A stretch of DNA of 64,000 nt from Streptococcus sp. WB01_FAA12. GTDB lineage: Bacteria > Bacillota > Bacilli > Lactobacillales > Streptococcaceae. The stretch is taken from positions 62,001-126,000 of the forward strand of contig NZ_JABAEX010000002.1 of NCBI RefSeq assembly GCF_012843315.1. Reading direction: 5' to 3'. Under the pieces are notes generated by a model. It saw nothing but the letters and a program-made list of their open reading frames with translations. It did not search any database and was not told the origin of the DNA. Both the position numbers and the translations under genes were made by a program. Below, one piece after another: positions 56,343 to 64,000 of the stretch (positions are counted from its first letter, which is position 1; each line of letters begins with the position of its first letter).

Positions 56343-57274
56343 AGTGGACAAAAATTCTAAGAAAAATAGAAGAACAAATCGAGGCAGGGGTCTATCCCGG
56401 GGCCTCTTTTGCGTATTTTAAGGACGGAGAATGGAGAGAATCCTACCTAGGCTTGAGTGATCCTGAGAAAGGATTAAAAACAGAGTTAGGGTTGGTCTAC
56501 GACCTGGCCAGTGTGAGTAAGGTTGTGGGAGTAGGGACAGTCTTTACCTTCTTGTGGCAGCAAGCCAAATTAGATATTGATCGACCAGTGACGGATTTTT
56601 TAGCTGAATGTGATTATCCAGATATCACTATTCGTCAACTCTTGACCCACGCAACAGACCTGGACCCCTTTATTCAAAATCGGGATCTCTTGACAGCCCC
56701 TGAATTAAAAGAAGCCATGTTTCATCTGAATAGACGTAGTCAGCCTACTTTTCTATATTCGGATGTTCACTTTTTACTCCTGGGCTTTCTTTTGGAAAAA
56801 ATCTTTGACCAAGACTTGGATCAGATCATAGAAGAACAAGTTTTGGAACCATGGGGGATGAAGGAAACGATGTTTGGTCCCGTTGAGTTTGCTGTACCAA
56901 CAGTCAGGGGAGTAGAGGCTGGAATCATTCACGATCCCAAAGCCCGTCTATTAGGGAAGCACGCTGGAAGTGCTGGTTTGTTTTCGACTGTTAAGGATTT
57001 ACAGATCTTTCTGGAACATTACTTGAAAGATGAGTTTGCTGCAGATTTGAGCCGAAATTTTTCTCCTTTAGATGATAAGGAGCGTTCCCTAGCCTGGAAT
57101 CTGGAGGGGACCTGGCTCGACCATACGGGCTATACAGGTACCTTCATCATGTGGAATAGAGAGAAACAAGAAGCCGCTATCTTTTTATCCAATCGAACGT
57201 ATGAGAAGGATGAGCGTGCCCAGTGGATAATCGATCGAAACCAAGTCATGGATATGATTCGTAGGGTAGAGTAG
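56339..57274 (+). CDS. Serine hydrolase, class C beta-lactamase-like
   Basis: A 311-residue penicillin-binding/beta-lactamase-fold protein with no signal peptide. The catalytic S-x-x-K is S58-V-S-K61; YSD at YSDVHFLLLG is the Y-x-N-like motif; HTGYTG near residue 258 replaces KTG. GVEAGIIHDPKA and GSAGLFSTVKDLQIF are family motifs. Without a signal peptide it is unlikely to act on the wall; a cytoplasmic esterase or peptidase role is possible. Coupled to cppA (4-nt overlap); the EamA gene follows by 9 nt. Confidence 0.85.
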   Translation: MKWTKILRKIEEQIEAGVYPGASFAYFKDGEWRESYLGLSDPEKGLKTELGLVYDLASVSKVVGVGTVFTFLWQQAKLDIDRPVTDFLAECDYPDITIRQLLTHATDLDPFIQNRDLLTAPELKEAMFHLNRRSQPTFLYSDVHFLLLGFLLEKIFDQDLDQIIEEQVLEPWGMKETMFGPVEFAVPTVRGVEAGIIHDPKARLLGKHAGSAGLFSTVKDLQIFLEHYLKDEFAADLSRNFSPLDDKERSLAWNLEGTWLDHTGYTGTFIMWNREKQEAAIFLSNRTYEKDERAQWIIDRNQVMDMIRRVE

Positions 57275-57283
57275 GGAGAAAGC

Positions 57284-58197
57284 ATGTCAAAAGACGTAAA
57301 AGGAACGCTATTTACAGTAGTTGCAGGCATTGCTTGGGGCTTGTCTGGAACCAGTGGCCAATACCTGATGGCACACGGAATTTCCGCTTTAGTCTTGACC
57401 AATCTGCGGCTCATTATTGCAGGATTGGCTCTGGTTTTTTTAACTTATGCGACTTCAAAGGATAAACTCTATGCTTTTTTAAAAGACAGAAAAAGCCTTT
57501 TCTCTCTCTCTTGTTATTTGCCTTGTTTGGACTTTTCTTAAACCAGTTTGCCTATCTTTCTGCCATTCAGGAAACAAATGCTGGAACGGCTACGGTTCTC
57601 CAGTATGTATGTCCCGTTGGAATCTTGATTTATACTTGTATCAAGGACAAGGTGGCACCGACTCTGGCTGAGATTATTTCGATTGGTTTAGCAATCGGAG
57701 GGACTTTTCTTATCGCGACTCATGGGGAACTTGACCAGTTGTCTGTCACACCTGCTGGTCTTTTCTGGGGACTCTTTTCTGCCTTGACCTATGCCCTTTA
57801 TATCATTCTTCCTATCACTTTGATTAAGAAATGGGGAAGCATGTTGGTGATTGGTGTGGGCATGGTTATTTCTGGAGTGGTGGCTATTCCCTTCACAGGG
57901 GTTTTGCAGGCCAGTATACCGACCAGCTTGGATTTTCTTTTTGCATTTGCTGGCATTATCATCATTGGCACGGTCTTTGCCTATACAGCTTTCCTAAAAG
58001 GAGCTAGTATGATAGGCCCTGTTAAGTCCAGTTTATTGGCTTCCATAGAGCCCATCTCTGCTGTTTTCTTTGCCTTTCTGATTATGAAAGAGCAATTCTA
58101 TGCGATTGATTTTGTCGGTATGGCTATGATTTTACTTGCGGTAGCCATCATTTCTTTGAAAGATTTGTTGATAGAAAACAAACGGAAGGTTGAATGA
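57284..58197 (+). pseudogene. EamA/DMT-family transporter interrupted at a (CT)5 tract
   Basis: Frame 1 (57284-57541) encodes the first helices, beginning MSKDVKGTLFTVVAGIAWGL, and then runs out of frame. A second frame (from 57511 to 58197) continues with LLFALFGLFLNQFAYL and the remaining helices to a normal C-terminus. The break is at 57502-57511, five CT units; four units would join both parts into a 303-residue, ten-helix drug/metabolite transporter. It may be a pseudogene, a phase-variable gene in the OFF state or a sequencing error. Confidence 0.85.
57502..57511 (+). repeat. (CT)5 dinucleotide tract at the frameshift
   Basis: CTCTCTCTCT lies inside the coding sequence of the EamA transporter. 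Loss of one CT unit restores the full frame. Confidence 0.85.
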
Positions 58198-58341
58198 GAA
58201 ACTAGTTACTCGTAAAAAGTGGTTGGTTTAAATATCCTATCGAAATATTGATTACGGCTAAGGAATCGGAGTGGAATTTTATAAAATTTTAAGTTTCTTT
58301 TCTTACAATAAGCCAATCTTTAACTGCTAGAAGGAGGAGAT

Positions 58342-59100
58342 ATGAAAATTTTACAAAGCATTCACCCAACTAAGCCCCTGCGCTACTTGAGATGGTTTGA
58401 CATTCTGATTATTACAGTTTTAATGTTTGGTCAGTTTATCATTCGGTCAACGGAGCTCTTTTTAGCAAGTATGTTTCCGACAGGTCTTTCAACTACAATG
58501 GATACAGCAAGTAATACTGTCGGCGAGGGAGTAGGCTATTTGAGCAACTTCACCTTGCAAGTGATACTTCTTACCTTGGCCTTGCTTTACCTTTTGATTC
58601 GGAATTATGATTTCAAACAACTTCCTATTCGTTGGACCTGGTCCCTTCTCTTTTGGGTTCCTTTTATATTTGCCATTGTGGGTTTGTTTGGAGACTTGGT
58701 GACGACACTAACTGGTGAATACAATTACTTAAATCCAGCTCTTTTTGCCCACATAGATCCCATGGAAGTTATACGGAAATTCCTAGCGCTTAGTCCGATG
58801 GCAATTGCCTATGCCTTGTTAAATGGCTTCTATGAAGAGTTTTTCTTTCTAGGGTTGTTGATCTCAGTGAAAGAAAAGCACAAGTGGCGGGTTTTGTTTT
58901 ATTCTACCCTCATTCGGATTTCTTTTCACACTTATCAAGGATTGGTGTGGGCACTGGTTATTGGTGTAGTTTATGGTTTATTCTATTATTTTCTATACGA
59001 GTATAAGGTTAAAAATCTTTTGCCATTTTTCCTTATGCATGCTCTGGTAGACATGTTTGGTTCTAGCCTCCTGTATCTCTTGATTGCCTGGGGAAGGTAA
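58342..59100 (+). CDS. CPBP-family intramembrane protein
   Basis: A 252-residue protein with about six to eight membrane helices. The CPBP (CAAX protease and bacteriocin-processing) motifs appear as YEEFFFLGLL, ISFHTYQG and the C-terminal HALVDMFGS. In motif 1 the usual EExxxR is EEFFFL, so the conserved Arg is replaced by Leu while both Glu and the His residues remain. Relatives act in bacteriocin immunity or prenyl-protein processing; the role here is unknown. SD AGAAGGAGGAG is strong. The 144 nt upstream hold no gene. Confidence 0.8.
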   Translation: MKILQSIHPTKPLRYLRWFDILIITVLMFGQFIIRSTELFLASMFPTGLSTTMDTASNTVGEGVGYLSNFTLQVILLTLALLYLLIRNYDFKQLPIRWTWSLLFWVPFIFAIVGLFGDLVTTLTGEYNYLNPALFAHIDPMEVIRKFLALSPMAIAYALLNGFYEEFFFLGLLISVKEKHKWRVLFYSTLIRISFHTYQGLVWALVIGVVYGLFYYFLYEYKVKNLLPFFLMHALVDMFGSSLLYLLIAWGR

Positions 59101-59108
59101 GAATCAGA

Positions 59109-59134
59109 AAAATCCACTCAACTGAGTGGATTTT
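59109..59134. terminator. Terminator between CPBP gene and uraA
   Basis: AAAATCCACTC / GAGTGGATTTT, perfect 11-bp stem with loop AACT; can serve both convergent genes. Confidence 0.88.
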
Positions 59135-59148
59135 GTCTATATAGATGA

Positions 59149-60432
59149 CTAGTCTTTGTTTTCGTATGGTAAGATCAGGTTTAAGATGATACCTGTCATA
59201 GCTGATAGGGCAGTACCTGAAAGGGTAACTGGTCCTACTTTGAGGATGGCTCCACCAAGTCCAAGAACCAACATAGCGCTAGCAATGATGAGGTTACGCA
59301 TTTGACTGAAATCAACGCGCTCCTTGATCAAGACTTTCAAACCGTTGCTGGCGATAACTCCGTAGAGAAGGATAGACATCCCACCAAGTACAGCACTAGG
59401 GATTGTTGAGATCAAGGCAGTGAATTTACCAAGGAAACTAAGGGCGATGGCAATAAAGGCTGCGTTACGAATAACGGAGACAGAAGCGATACGAGTCATA
59501 CCGATAACTCCTGTATTTTCGCCGTAAGTCGTATTGGCTGGTCCACCGAGGAAAGCAGATACAGATGTTGCAATACCGTCACCAAGAAGAGTACGGTGAA
59601 GACCTGGCTCTTTCAGGAACTGACGTCCACAGATTTGGCTTAGGACGGTATGGTCACCGATGTGTTCTGAAATGGTTACGATAGCGATTGGCAAGATGGC
59701 GATTGTTTCAGGACCGAAGTAGAGGTTATACTCTTTGAAGGCTCCGCCTGTACTAAATGGTAAGTAGAAACCAGGGATTTCAAACCAGTTAGCTTCTAGG
59801 ACTGGTGTAAAGTCAACCAAGCCAAGTGTTACTGCGAAGATGTAGCCACCGATGATGGCAAAGAGGAAAGGAATGATACGAAGGAAGCCTTTTCCTTTTG
59901 TATTGATAAAAGCAGCGATCAAGAATGTAACAACAGCTACAAGTGCATTTTTCCAGTTTCCATCTGCTACAAGTCCAGCGTTCGTAACAGCTGAATTTGC
60001 CAGTCCAAGACCGATAACGATGATCATAGGTCCAATAATGATTGGTGGTAAGAGTTTATCGATCCATTTTGTACCTGCAAAACGAACACTTGCAGCCACA
60101 AGGACATAAACCAAACCAGTCAGGATAACCCCTGTTTGAGCAGCCGATACATCGCCACCCATCTCTTTCATAGCTAGAGACATGGCCGTGATAAAGGCGA
60201 AGGATGATCCGAGATAGACTGGAACTTTAAAACCAGTCGAAATCATGTAGATGAGTGTCCCAACGCCTGATGCAAAAAGGGCAACAGATACAGGCATTCC
60301 CAAAATTAAGGGAACGAGAATGGTTGCACCAAACATGGCAAAAACGTGCTGGAAGCTTAAAAGAATCCCTTTACCAGCTGAAGGACGTTGGTCAACGTCT
60401 AGTAACAAATCAATAGTTGATTCTTGTTTCAT
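59149..60432 (-). CDS. uraA: Uracil permease (NCS2 family)
   Basis: A 427-residue uracil:H+ symporter with about 12-14 helices. QHVFAMFGATILVPLILGM is the NCS2 N-terminal signature; AISEHIG-type motif appears as VTISEHIGDHTVLSQ, with GDGIATSVSAFLGGPANTTYGENTG carrying the substrate-site residues. I chose ATG 60432 (SD GAGGT) because the frame upstream lies within the attenuator terminator. Expression should follow pyrimidine supply through the PyrR element upstream. Confidence 0.93.
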   Translation of the reverse strand: MKQESTIDLLLDVDQRPSAGKGILLSFQHVFAMFGATILVPLILGMPVSVALFASGVGTLIYMISTGFKVPVYLGSSFAFITAMSLAMKEMGGDVSAAQTGVILTGLVYVLVAASVRFAGTKWIDKLLPPIIIGPMIIVIGLGLANSAVTNAGLVADGNWKNALVAVVTFLIAAFINTKGKGFLRIIPFLFAIIGGYIFAVTLGLVDFTPVLEANWFEIPGFYLPFSTGGAFKEYNLYFGPETIAILPIAIVTISEHIGDHTVLSQICGRQFLKEPGLHRTLLGDGIATSVSAFLGGPANTTYGENTGVIGMTRIASVSVIRNAAFIAIALSFLGKFTALISTIPSAVLGGMSILLYGVIASNGLKVLIKERVDFSQMRNLIIASAMLVLGLGGAILKVGPVTLSGTALSAMTGIILNLILPYENKD

Positions 60433-60454
60433 ATAAACCTCACTTTTGGGCATC

Positions 60455-60602
60455 AAAAAAGAGCCCATTATTTTACAGCAATAGGCTCTCAGAGTAAGAC
60501 TTCTTTAAAAAAAGATTATTCCATTCTTAAAGAACTTCATATATTTCTGCGTCTTCGTCACCTCACGGGATGACATTAAAAACCTTTGCTTAGGATAGTA
60601 TA
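60455..60602 (-). promoter_or_regulatory. PyrR-type attenuator and promoter of uraA
   Basis: On the minus strand: promoter TTTACA (60625-60620), 17-bp spacer, TATACT (60602-60597). The PyrR binding loop TCCCGTGAGG (60570-60561) is held by GTCA / TGAC. A terminator AGAGCC / GGGCTCT followed by T6 lies at about 60488-60455, just before the gene. With UMP, PyrR would favour termination. Confidence 0.85.
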
Positions 60603-60610
60603 GCAGAAAA

Positions 60611-60780
60611 AATTCGTTTTGTAAACGAATTTTTCCCGAGCCTAGAAATAAAAGAGCGAGGAATGATTTTGTAAATCATTTTTTCCCGAGCCTAAAAATG
60701 TAAGAGCGAGGAATGATTTTGTAAATCATTTTTTCCCGAGCCCAGAAATGCAAGAGCGAGGTTGATTTTGTAAATTTTTT
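60611..60780. repeat. Tandem 50-bp repeat array upstream of uraA
   Basis: TTTTCCCGAGCC occurs at 60631, 60681 and 60731, an exact 50-bp period, with about 3.4 copies in total. Each unit has an inverted repeat such as AATGATTT-TGT-AAATCATT followed by TTTTTTCCC, and a conserved AAGAGCGAGG. The promoter-proximal copy supplies the uraA -35 box. The array lies between rsmG and uraA. Confidence 0.88.
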
Positions 60781-60791
60781 TACTAAAAAAA

Positions 60792-61505
60792 TTAAAGCGG
60801 GCGTTTGTTGGGCATGCCAGCCTTTCTTGGGTACTTGTTAGGCGTCTCCTTTTTCTTTTCGACGACAGTGATGTAGCGCGGATCTCCATTTGGCAGAGCA
60901 TAGCTGAGGTTGTCCTCTACCTTGCTAAAGAGGAGGTTGAGAGCGTTCTTGGCTTCTAGCAATTCCTCGGGCGCATTGCTGGCCTTGAGTGCCAATAGTT
61001 TTCCACCGACTTTAAGATAGGGAATGGTCAGTTCAGACAAAACCTGCATGCGAGCAACCGCACGAGCTGTTACTATATCAAACTGGGCGCGGAAGTTCTT
61101 GTCTTGGGCAAAATCTTCTGCACGCCCATGGTAGAAGTGAACACCATCCAAATCCAGCTCTTGAGCTAAAAGTTGAAGGAAGTTGATGCGCTTATTGAGC
61201 GAATCGATGATGGTCACATCTAACTGAGGATAGAGAATTTTCATTGGGAGACTAGGAAATCCTGCCCCAGCCCCGATATCAAGAAGTTTGATAGTTTCAT
61301 TTGAAATTAAACCTTGCAGAATGGGTGCAATCGAATCATAAAAATGTTTGAGATAAACTTCTTCTTTATCTGTAATAGCGGTCAGGTTAATCTTTTCATT
61401 CCACTCCACCAAGAGTTCAAAATACCGTTCAAATTGTTTCTTTTGCTGGTCAGAAAGTGGAAGATTTTGCTCGGCAAGCAAGCTGTAAAATGTTTCTGGT
61501 TTCAT
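60792..61505 (-). CDS. rsmG: 16S rRNA (guanine527-N7)-methyltransferase RsmG
   Basis: Methylates G527 of 16S rRNA with SAM; loss gives low-level streptomycin resistance in other bacteria. The 237-residue protein has [25 protein letters not shown] (in part), the SAM motif [18 protein letters not shown], the HGRAEDFA segment, and [20 protein letters not shown]. The C-terminal tail is basic ([21 protein letters not shown] in part). The frame is open to 61529 but ATG 61505 with SD GAAGGAAA is preferred. Confidence 0.95.
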   Translation of the reverse strand: MKPETFYSLLAEQNLPLSDQQKKQFERYFELLVEWNEKINLTAITDKEEVYLKHFYDSIAPILQGLISNETIKLLDIGAGAGFPSLPMKILYPQLDVTIIDSLNKRINFLQLLAQELDLDGVHFYHGRAEDFAQDKNFRAQFDIVTARAVARMQVLSELTIPYLKVGGKLLALKASNAPEELLEAKNALNLLFSKVEDNLSYALPNGDPRYITVVEKKKETPNKYPRKAGMPNKRPL

Positions 61506-61556
61506 AGTAGTTTCCTTCTCTAGTATCATCTTATTTTACCATATTCATTAAAATTT

Positions 61557-61565
61557 TGATATACT
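61557..61565 (+). promoter_or_regulatory. Extended -10 promoter of lemA-htpX
   Basis: TGATATACT with TATACT at 61560-61565; predicted start about 61572. Confidence 0.6.
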
Positions 61566-61598
61566 GGTATTAATCTAAAAGCAGAAAGGAATAAGATT

Positions 61599-62159
61599 AT
61601 GATTTGGATTATTCTTGGAGTTTTGGCTCTTATTGTTATTTTTGTGATTGTTAGCTATAACGGTTTGGTTAAAAATCGTATGCAAACCAAGGAGGCTTGG
61701 AGCCAGATCGATGTTCAGTTGAAGCGTCGTAATGATCTCCTCCCAAACTTGATTGAAACAGTCAAAGGCTATGCGAAATATGAAGGTTCTACCTTGGAAA
61801 AAGTGACAGAACTTCGTAGACAGGTAGCCGCAGCAACCTCGCCAGCTGAAGCTATGAAGGCCAGCGATGCCCTTACTCGCCAAATTTCTGGTATCTTTGC
61901 AGTAGCAGAGAATTACCCAGACTTGAAAGCTAGTGCTAACTTTATCAAATTGCAAGAAGAGTTGACCAATACAGAAAATAAAATTTCTTACTCCCGCCAA
62001 CTCTACAACAGTGTTGTCAGCAACTACAATGTAAAACTAGAAAGCTTCCCAAGTAACATCATCGCGGGACTATTTGGCTTTAAAGCTGCAGCCTTCCTTC
62101 AAACACCTGAAGAGGAAAAGGTAGTTCCTAAAGTTGACTTTAGCGGTTTAGGTGACTAA
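61599..62159 (+). CDS. lemA: LemA family protein
   Basis: A 186-residue membrane-anchored helical protein. One N-terminal helix (about 2-22, [21 protein letters not shown] in part) is followed by the LemA core: [25 protein letters not shown] (in part), the long helical region and [20 protein letters not shown]. LemA is often encoded with HtpX, as here (htpX ATG directly follows the stop), and may be its partner in membrane protein quality control. SD GAAAGGAATAAG. Confidence 0.92.
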   Translation: MIWIILGVLALIVIFVIVSYNGLVKNRMQTKEAWSQIDVQLKRRNDLLPNLIETVKGYAKYEGSTLEKVTELRRQVAAATSPAEAMKASDALTRQISGIFAVAENYPDLKASANFIKLQEELTNTENKISYSRQLYNSVVSNYNVKLESFPSNIIAGLFGFKAAAFLQTPEEEKVVPKVDFSGLGD

Positions 62160-62160
62160 G

Positions 62161-63060
62161 ATGTTGTTTGATCAAATTGCAAGCAATAAGCGAAGAACAT
62201 GGATTTTATTACTGGTTTTCTTCCTACTCTTGGCCTTGGTTGGCTATGCGGTTGGCTATCTCTTTATGCGTTCAGGTCTTGGTGGCATGATTATTGCCTT
62301 GATCATCGGCCTTATCTACGCTTTAACCATGATCTTTCAATCGACAGAGATTGTCATGTCTATGAATGGGGCGCGTGAGGTTGATGAGCAAACGGCACCA
62401 GACCTCTACCATGTAGTGGAAGATATGGCCATGGTCGCTCAGATTCCTATGCCGCGTGTTTTCATCATTGAAGATTCTTCTTTAAATGCTTTTGCAACAG
62501 GTTCCAACCCTCAGAATGCGGCAGTTGCGGCCACTTCGGGTCTCCTAGCAATTATGAATCGTGAGGAGCTGGAAGCTGTTATGGGTCATGAAATCAGTCA
62601 TATCCGAAACTATGATATCCGCATTTCGACTATTGCTGTAGCGCTCGCTAGTGCCATTACCCTTCTGTCTAGTATGGCAGGTCGTATGATGTGGTGGGGA
62701 GGCGCTGGTCAAAGACGAAGTGACGACGATCGCGATGGAAATGGTTTGGAGATTATCATGCTTGTCATCTCTCTCCTAGCCATTGTTCTGGCGCCTCTCG
62801 CTGCAACCTTGGTGCAATTAGCCATTTCCCGTCAGCGAGAATTTTTAGCGGATGCATCCAGTGTGGAGCTGACTCGCAATCCTCAAGGGATGATCAATGC
62901 CTTGCGCAAGTTGGATAATAGCGAGCCCATGCATCACAACGTTGATGATGCCAGCAGCGCTCTTTACATCAATGATCCCAAGAAAGGTGGCGGACTTCAA
63001 AAACTCTTTTATACCCACCCACCTATCTCAGAACGAATCGAACGCTTGAAACAAATGTAA
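62161..63060 (+). CDS. htpX: Membrane zinc metalloprotease HtpX
   Basis: A 299-residue M48 protease that degrades misfolded membrane proteins. Two N-terminal helices (about 14-35 and 40-60), the zinc motif H143-E-I-S-H147, third ligand in [14 protein letters not shown], and two further helices (about 160-180 and 195-225) are visible. The N-terminal [14 protein letters not shown] is standard. A GTG at 62152 would overlap lemA, but ATG 62161 is the family start. Co-transcribed with lemA. Confidence 0.94.
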   Translation: MLFDQIASNKRRTWILLLVFFLLLALVGYAVGYLFMRSGLGGMIIALIIGLIYALTMIFQSTEIVMSMNGAREVDEQTAPDLYHVVEDMAMVAQIPMPRVFIIEDSSLNAFATGSNPQNAAVAATSGLLAIMNREELEAVMGHEISHIRNYDIRISTIAVALASAITLLSSMAGRMMWWGGAGQRRSDDDRDGNGLEIIMLVISLLAIVLAPLAATLVQLAISRQREFLADASSVELTRNPQGMINALRKLDNSEPMHHNVDDASSALYINDPKKGGGLQKLFYTHPPISERIERLKQM

Positions 63061-63062
63061 AC

Positions 63063-63091
63063 AAAATCCAGAGAAGTTTCTCTGGATTTTT
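63063..63091. terminator. Terminator between htpX and ABC-F gene
   Basis: AAAATCCAGAGA / TCTCTGGATTTT, perfect 12-bp stem with a 4-nt loop, T run on both strands. Confidence 0.9.
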
Positions 63092-63105
63092 GCCATGTTC
63101 AAAAG

Positions 63106-64000
63106 TTATAAATCTTGTAAATCGACGACTTCCAAACCATTTTCTGTCAAACGATAGATACTCGTACAGACCTCCTTTAAGAAGCGTCTGTCATGCGAAA
63201 CAGTGATCAGACCGCCGGGATAAGAGGCAAAGAGTTTTCTGATTTCGGGTTGAGAAGTAGGAGAAAAGTTTCGTGTGGGTTCATCGAGAAGGAGAAAGTT
63301 TGGTTTGCGTAGAACTAAATCCAAAAGAAGCAGTTTTCCCTGTTGACCACCAGATAAGGAACGAATCTGGTGTTGCATCTCTGAATAACTGAAATTGAGA
63401 CTGGCTAAGTGGGATTGGATTTTCTGTAGTTCCTCTTTTTCTCCAGTTTGGCTGAGGTAGGCTACTGGAGATAAATCCAATTGCAGTTTTTTATGGTAAT
63501 CTTGTGGCATAAAACCAAGGGAAATTTCTCTTTTGTCGCTTAGCAGTTGCTGTAACTTGTCTAACAGGGTCGATTTCCCAATACCATTAGGCCCGATGAT
63601 ACCGATTTTTTCTTGGCCACGGACAGTGAGTTGCAACTCCTGAGCTAAAATGCGCTCGCCAATGGACAACTTTTCCTTTTCTAGTTGGATTAAGACTTTA
63701 GAAGCCGCTAATGGTTGGATATCTGAGAAGAAGAGTTGGATTTGTTCCTCTTCAAGTGGCTTTTGTGTCATGGACTGAGCTGCCTTTTCGTAGCGTTTTT
63801 CTTGAGAGAGAACATTTTTCATCTTTTTAGCCAATAGGCGACCGGCAACATCATTTTTAGTGTTACGTAAGGCATTTTCTACATTTTGCTTGACGCGGCG
63901 ATGCTTTTCCATGGTTTTGTCATAGGCTCGTTGGTCGTTAGCAGCTTGCTGGCTTTGTCTGGCAAAACTAGCCTTCCTCTGGTCACTATAGCTATCGTAG
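63106..64000 (-). CDS. ABC-F family ATPase, C-terminal part (gene runs off the window)
   Basis: The frame is open from base 64000 to the stop at 63106 (about 297 residues), so the N-terminal ATPase domain lies outside. Visible are the basic linker (YSDQRKASFARQSQQAANDQ, MEKHRRVKQNVENALRNTK in part) and the second ABC domain: Walker A IIGPNGIGKSTLLDKL, signature IRSLSGGQQGKLLLL, Walker B FLLLDEPTRNFSP and H-loop VSHDRRF. There are no membrane helices. ABC-F proteins act on ribosomes as translation factors or antibiotic-protection proteins; this one resembles the MsrD/Lsa-like side but cannot be classified from this part. Confidence 0.85.
   Translation of the reverse strand, partial: YDSYSDQRKASFARQSQQAANDQRAYDKTMEKHRRVKQNVENALRNTKNDVAGRLLAKKMKNVLSQEKRYEKAAQSMTQKPLEEEQIQLFFSDIQPLAASKVLIQLEKEKLSIGERILAQELQLTVRGQEKIGIIGPNGIGKSTLLDKLQQLLSDKREISLGFMPQDYHKKLQLDLSPVAYLSQTGEKEELQKIQSHLASLNFSYSEMQHQIRSLSGGQQGKLLLLDLVLRKPNFLLLDEPTRNFSPTSQPEIRKLFASYPGGLITVSHDRRFLKEVCTSIYRLTENGLEVVDLQDL

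Noticed and set aside
60620..60633. Possible cre site TGTAAACGAATTTT near the uraA promoter
   Set aside because: Two mismatches at conserved positions, and the word is explained by the hairpin of the 50-bp repeat.
60611..60780. Regularly spaced repeats considered as a CRISPR array
   Set aside because: The 50-bp units are contiguous tandem copies with no unique spacers, and no cas genes are present.

Overview
The window comes from a Firmicute of the genus Streptococcus, most likely the mitis group (S. mitis/oralis-like, close to but apparently not S. pneumoniae). I infer this from a BgaA-type surface beta-galactosidase with YSIRK and LPETG signals, a 463-residue PgdA whose catalytic residues sit at the pneumococcal positions, a CppA homologue, a BOX repeat, a tmRNA with tag AKNNTSYALAA, and very frequent extended -10 (TGnTATAAT) promoters. 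It is mostly core chromosome; I see no prophage, CRISPR array or complete insertion sequence.

Layout. 1-2.0 kb: end of an unknown gene, folD and a HAD phosphatase. 2.3-9.5 kb: the very large bgaA-like gene. 9.7-11.5 kb: an orphan IS3-type terminal repeat, an AT-rich gene that resembles ADP-ribosyltransferase-like proteins, and nnrD. 11.7-21.9 kb: dinG, rodA, a DJ-1 protein, an atypical HAD protein, gyrB, ezrA, pgdA. 21.9-27.1 kb: an aldo/keto reductase, then a T-box-controlled glycyl-tRNA synthetase operon that has taken up a GFA-family gene and two structured intergenic segments. 27.2-31.7 kb: a divergent redox block, with two FMN reductases and apbE on the minus strand and nox on the plus strand, both promoters carrying CcpA (cre) sites. 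31.7-38.9 kb: hlyIII with a DUF1836 regulator, a GNAT-ogt pair, an ArsC/Spx protein, an amino-acid ABC transporter, trxB, a BOX element, rlmB and def. 39-42.5 kb: CapA-like, Cof and SGNH proteins, ssrA and tRNA-Ser(GGA). 42.6-46.2 kb: the fruRKA fructose operon. 46.3-54.5 kb: ftsK, a membrane-anchored Thr/Lys-rich protein, a cysteine desulfurase with thiI, and an esterase-esterase-ATP-grasp cluster. 54.6-59.1 kb: glyceroporin, cppA, a serine hydrolase, a frameshifted EamA transporter and a CPBP protein. 59.1-64 kb: uraA behind a PyrR-type attenuator, a 50-bp tandem repeat array, rsmG, lemA-htpX and the C-terminal part of an ABC-F protein.

The most interesting observations are: (1) a cytoplasmic FMN reductase next to apbE whose C-terminal tail carries two copies of DATSGAS, which fits the ApbE flavin-attachment consensus; (2) a 36-bp duplication of the glyQ start region around a 138-bp hairpin-rich insert; (3) a set of genes (dinG, a HAD gene, pgdA, rlmB, ftsK) whose start codon falls at the predicted transcription start, suggesting leaderless mRNAs; (4) a (CT)5 tract that breaks an EamA transporter and could be phase-variable; (5) an AACTAG operator-like motif shared by the divergent promoters next to a DUF1836 gene. 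All calls come from reading the sequence and remembered family knowledge; no database search was run.
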